DNA from: Muribaculaceae bacterium | GTDB taxonomy: Bacteria > Bacteroidota > Bacteroidia > Bacteroidales > Muribaculaceae | Assembly: GCA_017557425.1 (NCBI GenBank) | Contig: JAFYYU010000017.1 | Span: forward strand, 124,001 to 188,000 | Length of the DNA stretch: 64,000 nt | Reading direction: 5' to 3' | Shown: positions 1-9,110 of the stretch, in pieces | Numbering within the stretch: position 1 is the first letter of the stretch | Layout of the letters: every line of letters begins with the position of its first letter | Translations under genes and position numbers: made by a program | The notes under the pieces: model-generated | Told to the model about the DNA's origin: nothing | What the model saw: the letters and a program-made list of their open reading frames with translations, nothing else | The model's database searches: none

Positions 1-485
1 CCGCTGGGCTTGAGCACACGTGCCATCTCCTGATAACCCTGCTGCAGATGCTCGAAATTGCGCACTCCGAAGGCCACCGTCACCGCATCAAACGTCTCAT
101 TGCCCATCGGCAGCGCCATGCAGTCGCCCTGCTCAAAGGTTATCGTATTCTCCAATCCTTTTCCCTTTACCTTGCGGCGAGCCTCGTCGAGCATGCCCTG
201 TGACAGGTCAATGCCCGTGATGTGTTGCGGCTGCAGCGACTCGTTGAGCTGGATAGCAAAGTCACCCGTCCCTGTGGCTACATCGAGAATGTGCTGTGGT
301 TTTATTTGCTTCAACCGCTTGACGGCCAGACGACGCCACCAGATGTCGATGCCTAGCGTCATCGCACGGTTCATGAAGTCATAGGCCGGAGCGATGCTGT
401 CAAACATCTGACGCACCTGCTCGGTCTTGGCGCCCTCACCGTATGGGGTAACCTGCTCTACCCTATTTCCTTTTTCTTCGGTCAT
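1..485 (-). CDS. menG: Demethylmenaquinone methyltransferase, partial at left edge
   Basis: SAM-dependent C-methyltransferase of the UbiE/MenG family, expected to do the last methylation of menaquinone synthesis. The 161 visible N-terminal residues start MTEEKGNRVEQ, carry FDSIAPAYDFMNR near residue 30 and the SAM-binding motif DVATGTGDFA near residue 67, all typical of the family. The gene runs off the left edge, so roughly the last third of a protein of usual length 240-250 is missing here. Its ATG overlaps the TGA of the upstream phoH gene by 4 bases (ATGA), so the two are probably co-transcribed and translationally coupled. The family call is firm. Menaquinone rather than ubiquinone as product is inferred from the Bacteroidales setting. 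Confidence 0.93.
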   Translation of the reverse strand, partial: MTEEKGNRVEQVTPYGEGAKTEQVRQMFDSIAPAYDFMNRAMTLGIDIWWRRLAVKRLKQIKPQHILDVATGTGDFAIQLNESLQPQHITGIDLSQGMLDEARRKVKGKGLENTITFEQGDCMALPMGNETFDAVTVAFGVRNFEHLQQGYQEMARVLKPS

Positions 486-1486
486 GCCTGCTCGTCGGGC
501 TGCCTGTAGTCGTCACGGCCCTCGCGGCGCTCGGCGTTATAGAGTTTGTTCTCCTCCTGGAAGCGCTCATAGGCCTCGACAATGCGCTGCACCAGATGGT
601 GCCGCACGATATCCTTCTTCTCAAACTCCACCTTGCCGATACCCTTGACGCCGTCAAGCACGTGCAGGGCGTGAATCAGGCCGCTGGTGACGCTGCGAGG
701 CAGGTCGATCTGTGTCGTGTCACCCGTGACGATCATCTTGGAGCCCATGCCCAAACGGGTCAGGAACATCTTGATCTGATGAGTCGTGGTGTTTTGGGCC
801 TCGTCAAGCACGACGATGGCGTCATTGAGCGTGCGGCCGCGCATGAAGGCCAACGGCGCAATCTGGATGACGTTGTTTTCCATGTATTCCTTGAGTTTGG
901 CCTGGGGTATCATGTCCTCCAACGCATCATACAATGGCTGCAGGTAGGGATCAATTTTATCTCTCATGTCACCAGGCAGGAAACCCAATTTCTCTCCGGC
1001 CTCGACAGCAGGGCGCGAGAGGATAATTTTCCTTGCCTCGCGGTTTTTCAGTGCTCTTACGGCCAGCGCCACAGCCAGATAGGTCTTGCCCGTTCCCGCA
1101 GGGCCCAAGGCAAATGTCAAGTCGTTGTTCATAAACGTCTTGACCAACAACTGCTGGTTAGGGGTGCGCCCGCTGATGGGCTTGCCGTTCACGCCATAGA
1201 CGATGACGTCGTCCATTTTCAGTTGCTTGGGAGGCATGCCCTTGATCGTGTCGATAATGACATCTTCGGGCAGAGTGTTATAGGTAGCGCAATAGTCGGC
1301 CAGCGAGTGGATTTTTCCCTCAAAATCAGAGGTCTCGGCATCGTCCCCGATGACGGTGATAACACTGCCGCGTGCTGCCATGCGCAGTTTTGGGTACAGA
1401 TTACGGATGAGTTGTATGTTACTGTTGTTCACCCCGTAGAAAGTAACGGGATCCACGTTGTCAATGATAATATGCCGTTCGATCAT
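482..1486 (-). CDS. phoH: PhoH-family ATPase
   Basis: Cytoplasmic P-loop ATPase of the PhoH/YbeZ family (334 aa, a usual length), a family linked to RNA metabolism and often to the YbeY endoribonuclease. The Walker A motif GPAGTGKT lies at residues 128-135 and Walker B VVLDEAQ at 225-231, in the usual PhoH context (LSRPAVEAGEKLGFLPGD between them). The N-terminal 110 residues are the KH-like region of longer PhoH proteins. It is the first gene of a two-gene unit with menG, which overlaps its stop by 4 bases. A TAnnTTTG promoter lies 26 bases upstream of the ATG. The physiological RNA substrate cannot be told from sequence. Confidence 0.93.
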   Translation of the reverse strand: MIERHIIIDNVDPVTFYGVNNSNIQLIRNLYPKLRMAARGSVITVIGDDAETSDFEGKIHSLADYCATYNTLPEDVIIDTIKGMPPKQLKMDDVIVYGVNGKPISGRTPNQQLLVKTFMNNDLTFALGPAGTGKTYLAVALAVRALKNREARKIILSRPAVEAGEKLGFLPGDMRDKIDPYLQPLYDALEDMIPQAKLKEYMENNVIQIAPLAFMRGRTLNDAIVVLDEAQNTTTHQIKMFLTRLGMGSKMIVTGDTTQIDLPRSVTSGLIHALHVLDGVKGIGKVEFEKKDIVRHHLVQRIVEAYERFQEENKLYNAERREGRDDYRQPDEQA

Positions 1487-1511
1487 TCAATATCCTTATA
1501 TATTCTACCCA

Positions 1512-1541
1512 CAAAATTACACAAAATTTGTGCAAGCCAAA
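1512..1541 (-). promoter_or_regulatory. Promoter of phoH-menG
   Basis: On the minus strand TAATTTTG (1519-1512) matches the Bacteroidetes -7 consensus TAnnTTTG, with TTTG (1541-1538) 18 bases upstream. Predicted start of transcription is about 20 bases before the phoH ATG. Confidence 0.6.
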
Positions 1542-1593
1542 CACAAAACCAAATTTATTTGAGTTTTGTTAAGGTGCCGCCAAATTTATACAA

Positions 1594-1623
1594 TAAAACC
1601 TACCCCGCAAAAAACGGAGCAGG
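1594..1623 (-). terminator. Terminator after SPOR lipoprotein gene
   Basis: On the minus strand a 9-bp stem (CCTGCTCCG / CGGGGTAGG, two G-U pairs) around a T-rich loop is followed by TTTTA, about 35 bases past the stop of the SPOR gene. Confidence 0.55.
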
Positions 1624-1657
1624 ATTTTTTATCTCTCCCGAAGCCGAAGATAAGGAA

Positions 1658-2155
1658 CTATATCTTGCACAGAATCCATGGCAACGGCTCCAGTATCTTC
1701 ATCGCCACTTTCTTGTCCAGGTCACGCAACATCGCAGCGGCCGATTCCTTGTCATCAAATCCTTCCAGAATAACATAATACTGCTTGTCAGGGCCGCCAA
1801 ACAAGACGTAGCTGCCCGCAAACCCGCACTCCTCACGCAGGCGGTCACGGTAGCTCTTGGCATTGATGCGCTGCGAGAACGTGGCAACCACCACATTATA
1901 GGTCTTGGCGACGTCGGTCGAATCGATAGCCACATTGGCATTCACATACACCATCCTGACACTGTCACCGTTAATCACATGCGTGTAACGCTGGCGTTCG
2001 GCCTCAATTTTGGCATAGTCCTCGGCGCCTATTCCAGTCTTGCGCCGTTCCATAGCCTTTTCATAAGCCTCACGGTAGTTCTGTTCACTGCTGTGGCAAC
2101 CTGTCGTCATCACGGCCATAATAGCCAGTAATAAGATATATAATGTCTTTTTCAT
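1658..2155 (-). CDS. SPOR-domain lipoprotein
   Basis: Small envelope lipoprotein of 165 aa. The N-terminus is a lipoprotein signal with lipobox TTGC (Cys20). Residues about 80-155 form a SPOR domain (pattern VATFSQRINAKSYRDRL ... YYVILEGFDDKESA), the fold that binds septal peptidoglycan stripped of stem peptides. The middle is charged and probably helical. It is the last gene of a ribE / phosphoesterase / SPOR cluster: its ATG overlaps the phosphoesterase TGA by 4 bases, and a hairpin terminator follows. A role at the division site or in glycan remodelling is inferred from the domain only. Confidence 0.85.
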   Translation of the reverse strand: MKKTLYILLLAIMAVMTTGCHSSEQNYREAYEKAMERRKTGIGAEDYAKIEAERQRYTHVINGDSVRMVYVNANVAIDSTDVAKTYNVVVATFSQRINAKSYRDRLREECGFAGSYVLFGGPDKQYYVILEGFDDKESAAAMLRDLDKKVAMKILEPLPWILCKI

Positions 2156-2646
2156 TTCGCTAATTCAATGACTTGCGCATGGGTGATGTTACCCTGATCC
2201 AGCGTGAGCGTGACAAGCGTGCGCACCACCTGCCAGCCCTGCACTCCTGCCGCACCGGGATTGACCACAAGACACCCCAAAGCGCGGTCGGGCATAACCT
2301 TGAGAATGTGGCTGTGGCCGCACACAAACAGTTTGGGCTTGGACAGCTCGAGTCGTGACTTGATACCTGGCGCATATCTGCCCGGGTAACCGCCAATATG
2401 GGTCATCACCACCTTCACGCCCTCGACTTCAAAGATTTCGATTTCTTTGTAGCGGCGACGCAGGCTCGCCCCGTCCACATTGCCGCACACGGCACGGAAA
2501 ACGGGTGCGATTGCCTCCAGTCTGTCGGCCAGGTCGTCGCTGCCGATGTCACCAGCGTGCCACACCTCGTCACAGTCGGCGAAGTGCTGCGCGTAGCGGT
2601 CGTCCCACCACGCATGCGTGTCACTGATGATGCCGATTTTTTTCAT
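2152..2646 (-). CDS. YfcE/MJ0936-type metallophosphoesterase
   Basis: Calcineurin-like phosphoesterase of the small YfcE type, 164 aa. The metal-binding motifs appear in order: ISDTH (residues 7-11), GDIGS (about 52), GNVDG (about 75), THIGG (about 102) and GHSH (about 130). Family members hydrolyse phosphodiesters or phosphomonoesters with two divalent metals; the natural substrate is not evident. It lies 18 bases after ribE and overlaps the next gene by 4 bases, so the three are probably one transcript. A functional link to riboflavin synthesis (for example removing a nucleotide phosphate) is possible but unsupported. Confidence 0.88.
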   Translation of the reverse strand: MKKIGIISDTHAWWDDRYAQHFADCDEVWHAGDIGSDDLADRLEAIAPVFRAVCGNVDGASLRRRYKEIEIFEVEGVKVVMTHIGGYPGRYAPGIKSRLELSKPKLFVCGHSHILKVMPDRALGCLVVNPGAAGVQGWQVVRTLVTLTLDQGNITHAQVIELAK

Positions 2647-2664
2647 TTAATACAGACCTTAGAG

Positions 2665-3273
2665 TTAAAGGGCGAATTCCATCAGGCGGGCAAGATACTT
2701 GCCGATGATGTCAAACTCCAGATTCACCACGGTGCCCACCTCGATGCAGTGGAAGTTGGTGATTTCACGGGTGTAAGGAATGATGGCCACCTGGAAACTG
2801 TCGCGCTCGCTGTTGCACACCGTGAGCGACACGCCGTTGACGGTCACACTACCCTTCTCGACCGTGACATAGCCCTTGCGCGCCATCTCGGGTGCCACCT
2901 CATACTTGAAAGTGAAGTAATGGCTGCCGTCCACCTCTTTTACAGCGGTGCAGACGGCCGTCTGGTCCACATGCCCTTGAACAATGTGGCCGTCGAGGCG
3001 TCCCTGGATGAGCATGGAACGCTCCACGTTCACCTCATCGCCTACCTTGAGCAGCCCCAGGTTGCTGCGGTCCAGCGTCTCCTGGATTGCCGTCACGGTG
3101 TAGGTGCCGTCACCCGGCAACTCCACGACCGTGAGGCACACGCCGTTATGCGACACGCTCTGGTCTATTTTCAACTCATCGGTAAAACTGCACTTCAAGG
3201 TGATGTGCAGATTTCCACCGTCTTTCCGCAATGCGACGACACGCGCCGCTTCCTCTACGATTCCCGAGAACAT
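2665..3273 (-). CDS. ribE: Riboflavin synthase, alpha subunit
   Basis: Catalyses dismutation of two 6,7-dimethyl-8-ribityllumazine molecules to riboflavin. The 202-aa protein starts with the family signature MFSGIVEE and has two lumazine-binding repeats: first half containing NGVCLTV (about 43-49), second half containing VNGVSLTV (about 145-152), the two SHNGVCLT / TVNGVSLT loops being the hallmark of the duplication. First gene of a three-gene minus-strand cluster with 18 bases to the phosphoesterase. I looked upstream for an FMN riboswitch and did not find its conserved core. A clear -7 element was not found either. Confidence 0.95.
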   Translation of the reverse strand: MFSGIVEEAARVVALRKDGGNLHITLKCSFTDELKIDQSVSHNGVCLTVVELPGDGTYTVTAIQETLDRSNLGLLKVGDEVNVERSMLIQGRLDGHIVQGHVDQTAVCTAVKEVDGSHYFTFKYEVAPEMARKGYVTVEKGSVTVNGVSLTVCNSERDSFQVAIIPYTREITNFHCIEVGTVVNLEFDIIGKYLARLMEFAL

Positions 3274-3362
3274 AAGCTATTTTGATATCTATTACTCTAA
3301 AAAAGAAAACGCAAGGAACAGGACTTTATTGCATGCTCCTGCCAACATTGCTATAAGGAAAC

Positions 3363-3400
3363 AAAAAATCCCCGCCTCCTGAACACCAGGGACGGGGAGC
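3363..3400 (-). terminator. Terminator of pfp
   Basis: On the minus strand a GC-rich hairpin (CCCCG...CGGGG with a partly paired upper stem) is followed by TTTTTTG. It lies about 80 bases past the pfp stop. Confidence 0.75.
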
Positions 3401-3480
3401 AAGCTGTTTAGAAGATAAACTATATACCTATAGTCTAGCAGGCGGGAACGCCCCTTCGACGATAAGCCGAGATAATGGCC

Positions 3481-5142
3481 TTAAGACTTGCCAAACTGCT
3501 CAAAGAAGAGCGTGTAGGATGTCTTGTCCACCAGCTCCTCAGGGCCGAAGAACTGAATGGGGCCAGGATAGATGTAGCAGGTCTCCAGCGCCCACTGCTC
3601 GCGATTCTCAACGAAGTGCTTGAAGGGGGCACCCTCAAGGTCCACAAGCGCCTTGCGGATAACGGGCTTGTCCTTACCCGAACGGCGCTCCATGTTCATC
3701 ATCATGGTGATGGGCACACCGCAGGCTACCCAATCCTGAGCCTTGCGTCCCAGATGAGTGATGGCTGACATGTAACCGGTAGCACCCACATAGATGAGGT
3801 GAGAAGCATTATAGCCCAGCGAGTAGCAGTAGTCAGCGTCAAAGTTCGACGGGAAGGAGCAGCGTCCCTCGTAGCCGAAGAAGTGGTGCTGTGTCTTGAA
3901 CTTGATGGGTTGGATTTCACCCGACTCGACGCGCATATCCAAGATATGGCCTACCATGCGGCTGAGCAAGCGCTCAGACTCAATCTGCGATACCATCACG
4001 TTACCGTGCTCGTCGCGGTCAAGCGTGAGCTGGCGGGCAACGTCGTCAGGCAGCGAGTCGTAGATGACGCGGTTCTCCTCGCTGAGGTGTTCGCGCACGA
4101 AGTTGTTCTGGTCCATATCCCTGAGACGGGGAATATCGGGATACTTGCTGAGCATCTCGTTGAGCTCAGCCATGAGTTTCTTCATTGTAGGCACAAACTC
4201 GACAATACCCTCGGGTACGAGGACCGTACCATAATCCATGCCCATATCGTGACGCTTGATGACGATGTCGGCAATCTCCTCGGCAATGTTGTGCAGCGTC
4301 ATGTTGCGGGCCTCGACCTCCTCGCTGATGATGCAGTAGTTGGGGCGGGTCTGCAGGGCGCACTCCAGGGCGATATGCGATGCCGAACGGCCCATAAGCT
4401 TCATGAAGTGCCAGTATTTCTTGGCAGAATTGCAGTCGCGTGCCACATTACCGATCAGCTCGCTATAGACCTTGGTAGCGGTGTCAAAACCAAAGGAAAT
4501 CTCGATGTGCTCATTCTTGAGGTCACCATCGATGGTCTTGGGGACACCGATTACCTGTACGCCCGAATCATGGGCCTTGTAGTACTCGGCAAGCTGGGCA
4601 GCATTGGTGTTGCTGTCGTCACCGCCGATAATCACCAGAGCCGTGATCTTGAGCTCGTGCAGGATTTGAAGACCTGCTTCGAACTGCTCGGGAGTTTCAA
4701 GTTTGGTGCGGCCTGAGCCGATAAGGTCGAAGCCACCGGTATTGCGGTACTGCTCAATGAGGTCGCTCGTGAGCTCAATGTAGCGGTGCTTAACCAGACC
4801 GTTGGGACCACCCAGGAAACCATAAAGGCGGCAATACTTGTTCAATGCCTTAACGCCGTCAAACAGACCGCAAATCACATTGTGGCCACCAGGGGCCTGA
4901 CCACCGCTAAGGATAACGCCCACGTTAAAGGGCTTCTCGGGCGGCATAGCCGAATCGTCGCGTTCAAAGGTCAATTCAGGTAAACCATAGGTGCAGGGGA
5001 ACAAGGCTTTAATAGCTTCTTGGTCTGCCACCGATTGTGTGGGCTCGCCCTCAACGGCACGAACCGGGCACCTAAGCGTAACGGGCAACTTGGGCCGGTA
5101 AGTCAGCCTCATCTGCTCCAGATAACTTTTATTGTCAGTCAT
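3481..5142 (-). CDS. pfp: Diphosphate--fructose-6-phosphate 1-phosphotransferase
   Basis: PPi-dependent phosphofructokinase of the long (about 550 aa) plant/Bacteroides type; reversibly phosphorylates fructose-6-phosphate with pyrophosphate in glycolysis and gluconeogenesis. Start chosen at MTDNKSYLEQ (5142); an in-frame ATG 26 codons upstream lies across the putative promoter. The 553-aa product has GGQAPGGH at 80-87. GGDDS at 173-177 is the Asp-Asp form of the loop that in this family excludes ATP, and PKTIDGD at 201-207 carries the Lys typical of PPi enzymes. Monocistronic, with a terminator downstream. PPi rather than ATP as donor is inferred from these two positions. Confidence 0.95.
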   Translation of the reverse strand: MTDNKSYLEQMRLTYRPKLPVTLRCPVRAVEGEPTQSVADQEAIKALFPCTYGLPELTFERDDSAMPPEKPFNVGVILSGGQAPGGHNVICGLFDGVKALNKYCRLYGFLGGPNGLVKHRYIELTSDLIEQYRNTGGFDLIGSGRTKLETPEQFEAGLQILHELKITALVIIGGDDSNTNAAQLAEYYKAHDSGVQVIGVPKTIDGDLKNEHIEISFGFDTATKVYSELIGNVARDCNSAKKYWHFMKLMGRSASHIALECALQTRPNYCIISEEVEARNMTLHNIAEEIADIVIKRHDMGMDYGTVLVPEGIVEFVPTMKKLMAELNEMLSKYPDIPRLRDMDQNNFVREHLSEENRVIYDSLPDDVARQLTLDRDEHGNVMVSQIESERLLSRMVGHILDMRVESGEIQPIKFKTQHHFFGYEGRCSFPSNFDADYCYSLGYNASHLIYVGATGYMSAITHLGRKAQDWVACGVPITMMMNMERRSGKDKPVIRKALVDLEGAPFKHFVENREQWALETCYIYPGPIQFFGPEELVDKTSYTLFFEQFGKS

Positions 5143-5197
5143 TGTAGTACTTATTTTTGGGTTTGTATAAACGATTAAACAATCTCTTTCACGGCCA

Positions 5198-5205
5198 CAA
5201 AAGTA
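5198..5205 (-). promoter_or_regulatory. Putative -7 element of pfp
   Basis: TACTTTTG on the minus strand fits TAnnTTTG, 55 bases before the chosen ATG. No TTG at the right distance upstream, so only the -7 half is supported. Confidence 0.4.
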
Positions 5206-5407
5206 CTGCAAATTTGTCACGCTGCATCATAAATCCCTAACAAATTCATAATATACATAGCCCTGTTTAGATTTTTTGACACTTTTTGCTCGAAAACCGA
5301 TGATTTTTTGCCGCCACACGTCCTCAGATAACAATCCGTAATCGCCCTTTGACCTGAAAATAAACTGAAATTCCCTCTTTCTCCCTTATTAAACTACTGA
5401 ATTCCTG

Positions 5408-5436
5408 TTGTAATTCCATTTTTTTCATTATCTTTG
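5408..5436 (+). promoter_or_regulatory. Promoter of LRR-dockerin gene
   Basis: TATCTTTG at 5429-5436 matches TAnnTTTG, with TTG at 5408-5410, 18 bases upstream. The predicted leader is about 50 bases. Confidence 0.6.
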
Positions 5437-5490
5437 CATCGACAATCCATTACAAAAACGAATTATCTTAACCCCTAAAATATTAACAGC

Positions 5491-7623
5491 ATGAAAAAGT
5501 TACTTTTGTTTTTCCTTACTGTGCTGACGGCAACTCTCGCCGCCCGCGCCGACGTGACCATCAACGCCACGAACTTCCCTGACGCGAATTTCCGCGCCTA
5601 CCTGATGAGTGAGTATCCCAGCGGTGTTATTACCACAGCACAGCTCAACGCCCGCACCGAGTTGGAAGTGAATTACAAGAACATTTCCAACATGAAGGGT
5701 GTCGAGTATTTCGCCCAGTTGACCAGGCTCAGTTGCTATGGCAACAACCTTACCTCGATCGATGTGTCCAATAACCTGCAGCTGACCTACCTCAATGTTT
5801 ATGACAACGATCTGGAATCGATCAACGTGGTAAACAACTCACGCCTGGAACAGCTGTACTTACACAGGAACAAGCTGACCTCGGTCACGGTCACCTATCA
5901 CAGTGCCTTGAGAACGCTCTGGGTTAGGGATAACCCTAATTTGATCGACCTCAACTGCTGCCGCAACGCTATTACTAATCTTGACATCGCCAACTGTACC
6001 TCCCTGAAAACATTAATGTGCTTCGAGAACAGTAGTCTCTCCATAATCCAGGGCTTGGAAAGCTGTACTGCCCTCACCTATATCGATTGTGAGGACTGCG
6101 CCATCACCAACCTGAGCGGTGTGAGCAGCCTGAACAGCTTGGAGAAGCTCTATTGCCGCAACAACCAGCTCAGATCGCTCGATGTGGCCAACAAGCATTA
6201 CCTGTCAATCCTTAGATTAAACGGCAATACCTTGCTGACCACGGTCGACTGCTCTAGCTGCGCGTTGACTGAGCTCTATGTCAGTGGCTGCAGCGCGATT
6301 ACCACTCTGTTGTGCTACGGCAACTCCAACCTGTCAGAGATTAACGGCCTGGCGAACTGTATATCGATGAAGAAGTTGTCGTGTTATAGTTGTTCTTTGA
6401 CCAACCTGCCCGGCTTGAATGGCATGGTTGACTTGACGAACGTTATCTGCTCCAACAACAAGCTCACCTCGCTTACACTCAGCGAAAAGAGCCAGTTGGA
6501 ACAGCTGTGGGTCGATGACAACGCACGACTCACCAGCCTTAAAGTCACTCTCAATCCAATGTTGACCAGTTTCAATGTCACCGGTTGCACGCAGTTACAG
6601 ACGCTCTATTGCAATAACAATGCGAGTCTGGCCGAGATTACGGGTTTGGAAGACTGCACGGCTCTGAAGGAACTCAAGTGTTTCTCATGTGCCCTCACCA
6701 CCCTTGACGGCCTCCAAGGGAAGACCAATTTGGAAAATGTTTCTTGCTCCATGAACCAGTTGACCTCACTTGATTTCACGGGATGCCGCTCCCTGAATCG
6801 CGTCGTCTGCGTCATAAACAATATCTCTGTTAACGGCATGCAGACCCTGGTGAACAGCCTGCGTACCTGTCCGGCGTCCAATCCCGGAACGCTGATTGCT
6901 GTGAGTGAGGGAGACCAGAACGAGGGCAATGCCATCACCATGGAGCAAGCCATCAGGGCCTACAACAAGAACTGGTCGGTTAATGCTGCGGTCGGCTCCG
7001 GTATCGAACCCATCGTCAGCCTGGACAAAATCCTTGATGCCACCGAGGGTTCTATCCATTTCTCGACCGAAGGTGAGTATCCCTGGATTCTGGCAGTTGA
7101 CGATGACGGCACGATCTACGCCCGTTCAAGCAATGACGGCGTGGAGAACAGCGTGTCGACGCTAACCGCCACCGTCACGGTAACGGTACCAGGCACTTCA
7201 GTGCTGACAACTTTCAAGGCCAGGGGCGAGGGCTCGAGCCCGATCTATGACGCGTGCACCTTTAAGGTTGACGGCAATCAGGTGTTTTCCTTCGGATCTT
7301 TGGGTAACTACTGGACCAACAACAACGCGTCTCTGGAAGTGGGCACCCACACGCTCACCTGGACCTATTCCAAGGATGGCAGCGTCAATCCCTCTGGCGA
7401 TTTCTTCGCCGTCAGCCAGGTATCTCTATCCATACCCAGCGTCACCCGTGGCGACGTAAATAATGACGGCAGCGTGAACATTTCGGACGTCACCGCTCTT
7501 ATCGACCATCTGTTGAGCGGTACCACACCTCCCGCCAGTGCCGACTGCAATCAGGATGGTGGGGTGAATATTTCGGATGTCACCGCCCTCATCGATTACC
7601 TCCTCTCGGGTAATTGGCCTTAA
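5491..7623 (+). CDS. Secreted leucine-rich repeat protein with C-terminal dockerin-like pair
   Basis: Surface protein of 710 aa with a Sec signal peptide (cleavage near residue 20, AARA). Residues about 40-470 are irregular leucine-rich repeats of internalin-like spacing (pattern LxxLxCxxNxLTSLDV), alternating with short repeats in which Cys takes the Asn position. Residues about 510-645 look like a beta-sandwich domain. Residues about 653-710 hold two EF-hand-like dockerin motifs (DVNNDGSVNISD and DCNQDGGVNISD), each followed by VTALID-LLSG, ending exactly at GNWP. It has its own promoter and terminator. LRRs suggest binding to host or bacterial ligands. There is no enzyme domain, no cohesin is visible in the window, and the role of the dockerin-like tail is unknown. 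Confidence 0.88.
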   Translation: MKKLLLFFLTVLTATLAARADVTINATNFPDANFRAYLMSEYPSGVITTAQLNARTELEVNYKNISNMKGVEYFAQLTRLSCYGNNLTSIDVSNNLQLTYLNVYDNDLESINVVNNSRLEQLYLHRNKLTSVTVTYHSALRTLWVRDNPNLIDLNCCRNAITNLDIANCTSLKTLMCFENSSLSIIQGLESCTALTYIDCEDCAITNLSGVSSLNSLEKLYCRNNQLRSLDVANKHYLSILRLNGNTLLTTVDCSSCALTELYVSGCSAITTLLCYGNSNLSEINGLANCISMKKLSCYSCSLTNLPGLNGMVDLTNVICSNNKLTSLTLSEKSQLEQLWVDDNARLTSLKVTLNPMLTSFNVTGCTQLQTLYCNNNASLAEITGLEDCTALKELKCFSCALTTLDGLQGKTNLENVSCSMNQLTSLDFTGCRSLNRVVCVINNISVNGMQTLVNSLRTCPASNPGTLIAVSEGDQNEGNAITMEQAIRAYNKNWSVNAAVGSGIEPIVSLDKILDATEGSIHFSTEGEYPWILAVDDDGTIYARSSNDGVENSVSTLTATVTVTVPGTSVLTTFKARGEGSSPIYDACTFKVDGNQVFSFGSLGNYWTNNNASLEVGTHTLTWTYSKDGSVNPSGDFFAVSQVSLSIPSVTRGDVNNDGSVNISDVTALIDHLLSGTTPPASADCNQDGGVNISDVTALIDYLLSGNWP

Positions 7624-7646
7624 TAATGTAAAAATGTAATAGTTGT

Positions 7647-7685
7647 GGTGAGCTCCAATAGTCTTTTGGGGCTCACCTTGATTTG
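7647..7685 (+). terminator. Terminator of LRR-dockerin gene
   Basis: GGTGAGC (7647-7653) pairs with GCTCACC (7671-7677), with extra CCAA/TTGG pairing inside, followed by TTGATTT. Confidence 0.65.
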
Positions 7686-7740
7686 ACACACTCCAACTGT
7701 TGAAACAGAGATATGACAGTCCATTTTTCCCGGGGATTGC

Positions 7741-7771
7741 TTGGTGTGTTGTAAAAAAGATTGTAACTTTG
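7741..7771 (+). promoter_or_regulatory. Promoter of the dTDP-sugar operon
   Basis: TAACTTTG at 7764-7771 with TTG at 7741-7743, spacing 20. The predicted start is about 35 bases before the rfbA ATG. Confidence 0.65.
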
Positions 7772-7813
7772 TAAGTTAAAACCGACCAAACTGACTAAAA
7801 AGACAAGAACAAC

Positions 7814-8698
7814 ATGAAAGGAATTGTACTGGCAGGAGGCTCTGGCACACGACTTTATCCCGTGACCAAAGGCATCTCCAAGCAACTGATACCCATTTAC
7901 GACAAGCCGATGGTATATTATCCCATCTCGGTGCTCATGCTGGCGGGAATCCGCGAGATACTCATTATCTCCACCCCTCAAGACCTGCCCATGTTTCGCA
8001 GGCTGCTGGGCGACGGCCACGATATCGGCGTGAATTTCCAGTACGCCGAGCAGCCCAGACCCGAAGGACTGGCCCAGGCATTCATTATCGGTGAGGAATT
8101 TGTTGGCAAGGATACCGTGTGCCTCGTTTTGGGCGACAATATCTTCTACGGCCAAAGCTTCACCCAGATGCTCCTCGATGCCGTCGAGAGAACCGAGCGA
8201 GAAGACGTGTGCACGCTGTGGACCAATGCCGTAAAGGACCCCAACCGCTTTGGGGTGGTTGCTTTTGACGAACACGGCAAGGCGACCAGTCTGGAGGAGA
8301 AACCCGAGCGCCCCAAGAGCAACTATGCTGTGACTGGCCTGTATTTCTATCCCAACGATGTGGTGGAGATCGCCAAGCACATCAAGCCCAGCGCCCGCGG
8401 AGAATTGGAAATCACAACGGTAAATCAGCAATATCTGGCCCAGGACCGCGTGCACGTGCAGACGCTGGGACGCGGTTTCGCATGGCTCGATACCGGCACC
8501 AGCGACTCGATGGTCGATGCCTCCAATTTCATCGGCACCATCGTGAACATGCAGGGCGTGCAGGTGGCAGCCCTCGAGGAGATCGCTTTCCGCAAGAACT
8601 GGATCACCGCCGAGCAGCTGTTGGCCCTTGCCGAGCCCATGAAGAAGAACCATTACGGACAATACCTCATCCAGCTTGCACAACAGCATGGAAAGTGA
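7814..8698 (+). CDS. rfbA: Glucose-1-phosphate thymidylyltransferase
   Basis: Makes dTDP-glucose from dTTP and glucose-1-phosphate, the entry step to dTDP-deoxysugars. The 294-aa length is typical. The nucleotidyltransferase signature [13 protein letters not shown] is at residues 6-18, with [18 protein letters not shown] following and the LGDNIFYG metal-site motif near 110. First gene of an operon: the next gene starts 11 bases inside its 3' end. The usual partner rfbB (4,6-dehydratase) is not in the window, and rfbC lies apart at 21.8 kb on the other strand, so intermediate pools are probably shared with a rhamnose pathway elsewhere. Confidence 0.96.
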   Translation: MKGIVLAGGSGTRLYPVTKGISKQLIPIYDKPMVYYPISVLMLAGIREILIISTPQDLPMFRRLLGDGHDIGVNFQYAEQPRPEGLAQAFIIGEEFVGKDTVCLVLGDNIFYGQSFTQMLLDAVERTEREDVCTLWTNAVKDPNRFGVVAFDEHGKATSLEEKPERPKSNYAVTGLYFYPNDVVEIAKHIKPSARGELEITTVNQQYLAQDRVHVQTLGRGFAWLDTGTSDSMVDASNFIGTIVNMQGVQVAALEEIAFRKNWITAEQLLALAEPMKKNHYGQYLIQLAQQHGK

Positions 8699-9110
8699 CG
8701 CCTTGAACATACCACGGCTCATCGAGTTGCCCAAAATCAAGGATCCCCGCGGTAACCTCACCGTTATCGAAAGCGGCACACATGTGCCCTTCATCGTGCA
8801 GCGTAACTACTGGATCTATGACGTGCCCAGCGGCATGTGGAGAGACGGACACGCTTTTAAGGAGCAGCGAGAGTTCATCGTGGCGTTGAGCGGCAGTTTT
8901 GACGTTGTGGTCAACGACGGCAAGACGGAGCAGACGTTCCATCTTGCACGTCCTCAAATCGGGCTATATGTGCCTGAAATGACATGGCGCCTCATCAACA
9001 ATTTCTCCACCAATTCGGTTGCGTTGGTATTGTCAAGCACTTTATATGACCCGACTGATTACATTGAGGATTTTGACGTTTTTATAAACACAAAAAAACG
9101 TGAGCAATGA
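8688..9110 (+). CDS. FdtA/WxcM-like dTDP-4-oxo-sugar ketoisomerase, first paralogue
   Basis: Cupin of the FdtA/QdtA family (dTDP-4-oxo-6-deoxyglucose 3,4-ketoisomerase), 140 aa. Start taken at the ATG at 8688 ([11 protein letters not shown]); an upstream TTG is also in frame. Core features: [38 protein letters not shown] split over the cupin strands. In characterised members the active-site loop reads R-G-x-H-A-H-K; here it is R-D-G-H-A-F-K, so the second His is Phe. The adjacent paralogue keeps both His residues. It overlaps rfbA by 11 bases and the next gene by 4. It may be inactive alone or work as a heteromer with its neighbour. Confidence 0.85.
   Translation: MESDALNIPRLIELPKIKDPRGNLTVIESGTHVPFIVQRNYWIYDVPSGMWRDGHAFKEQREFIVALSGSFDVVVNDGKTEQTFHLARPQIGLYVPEMTWRLINNFSTNSVALVLSSTLYDPTDYIEDFDVFINTKKREQ

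Larger units (their letters stand above)
5143..5490. other. Divergent intergenic region pfp / LRR protein
   Basis: About 350 bases without a gene. It holds the two divergent promoters listed and is otherwise AT-rich (including TTTTTTGACACTTTTTG near 5275). No RNA gene, operator palindrome or small ORF with coding character was seen. Confidence 0.6.

Noticed and set aside
596..2131. Open frame of 511 codons on the plus strand antisense to phoH and the SPOR gene
   Set aside because: Opposite-strand shadow of well-supported genes, low-complexity His/Val/Asp-rich product, no family features. The same holds for the 462-codon minus frame at 31039-32427 and the 422-codon minus frame at 43803-45071.
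3274..3362. Possible FMN riboswitch upstream of ribE
   Set aside because: The conserved riboswitch core blocks are absent, and the leader is too short for the structure.
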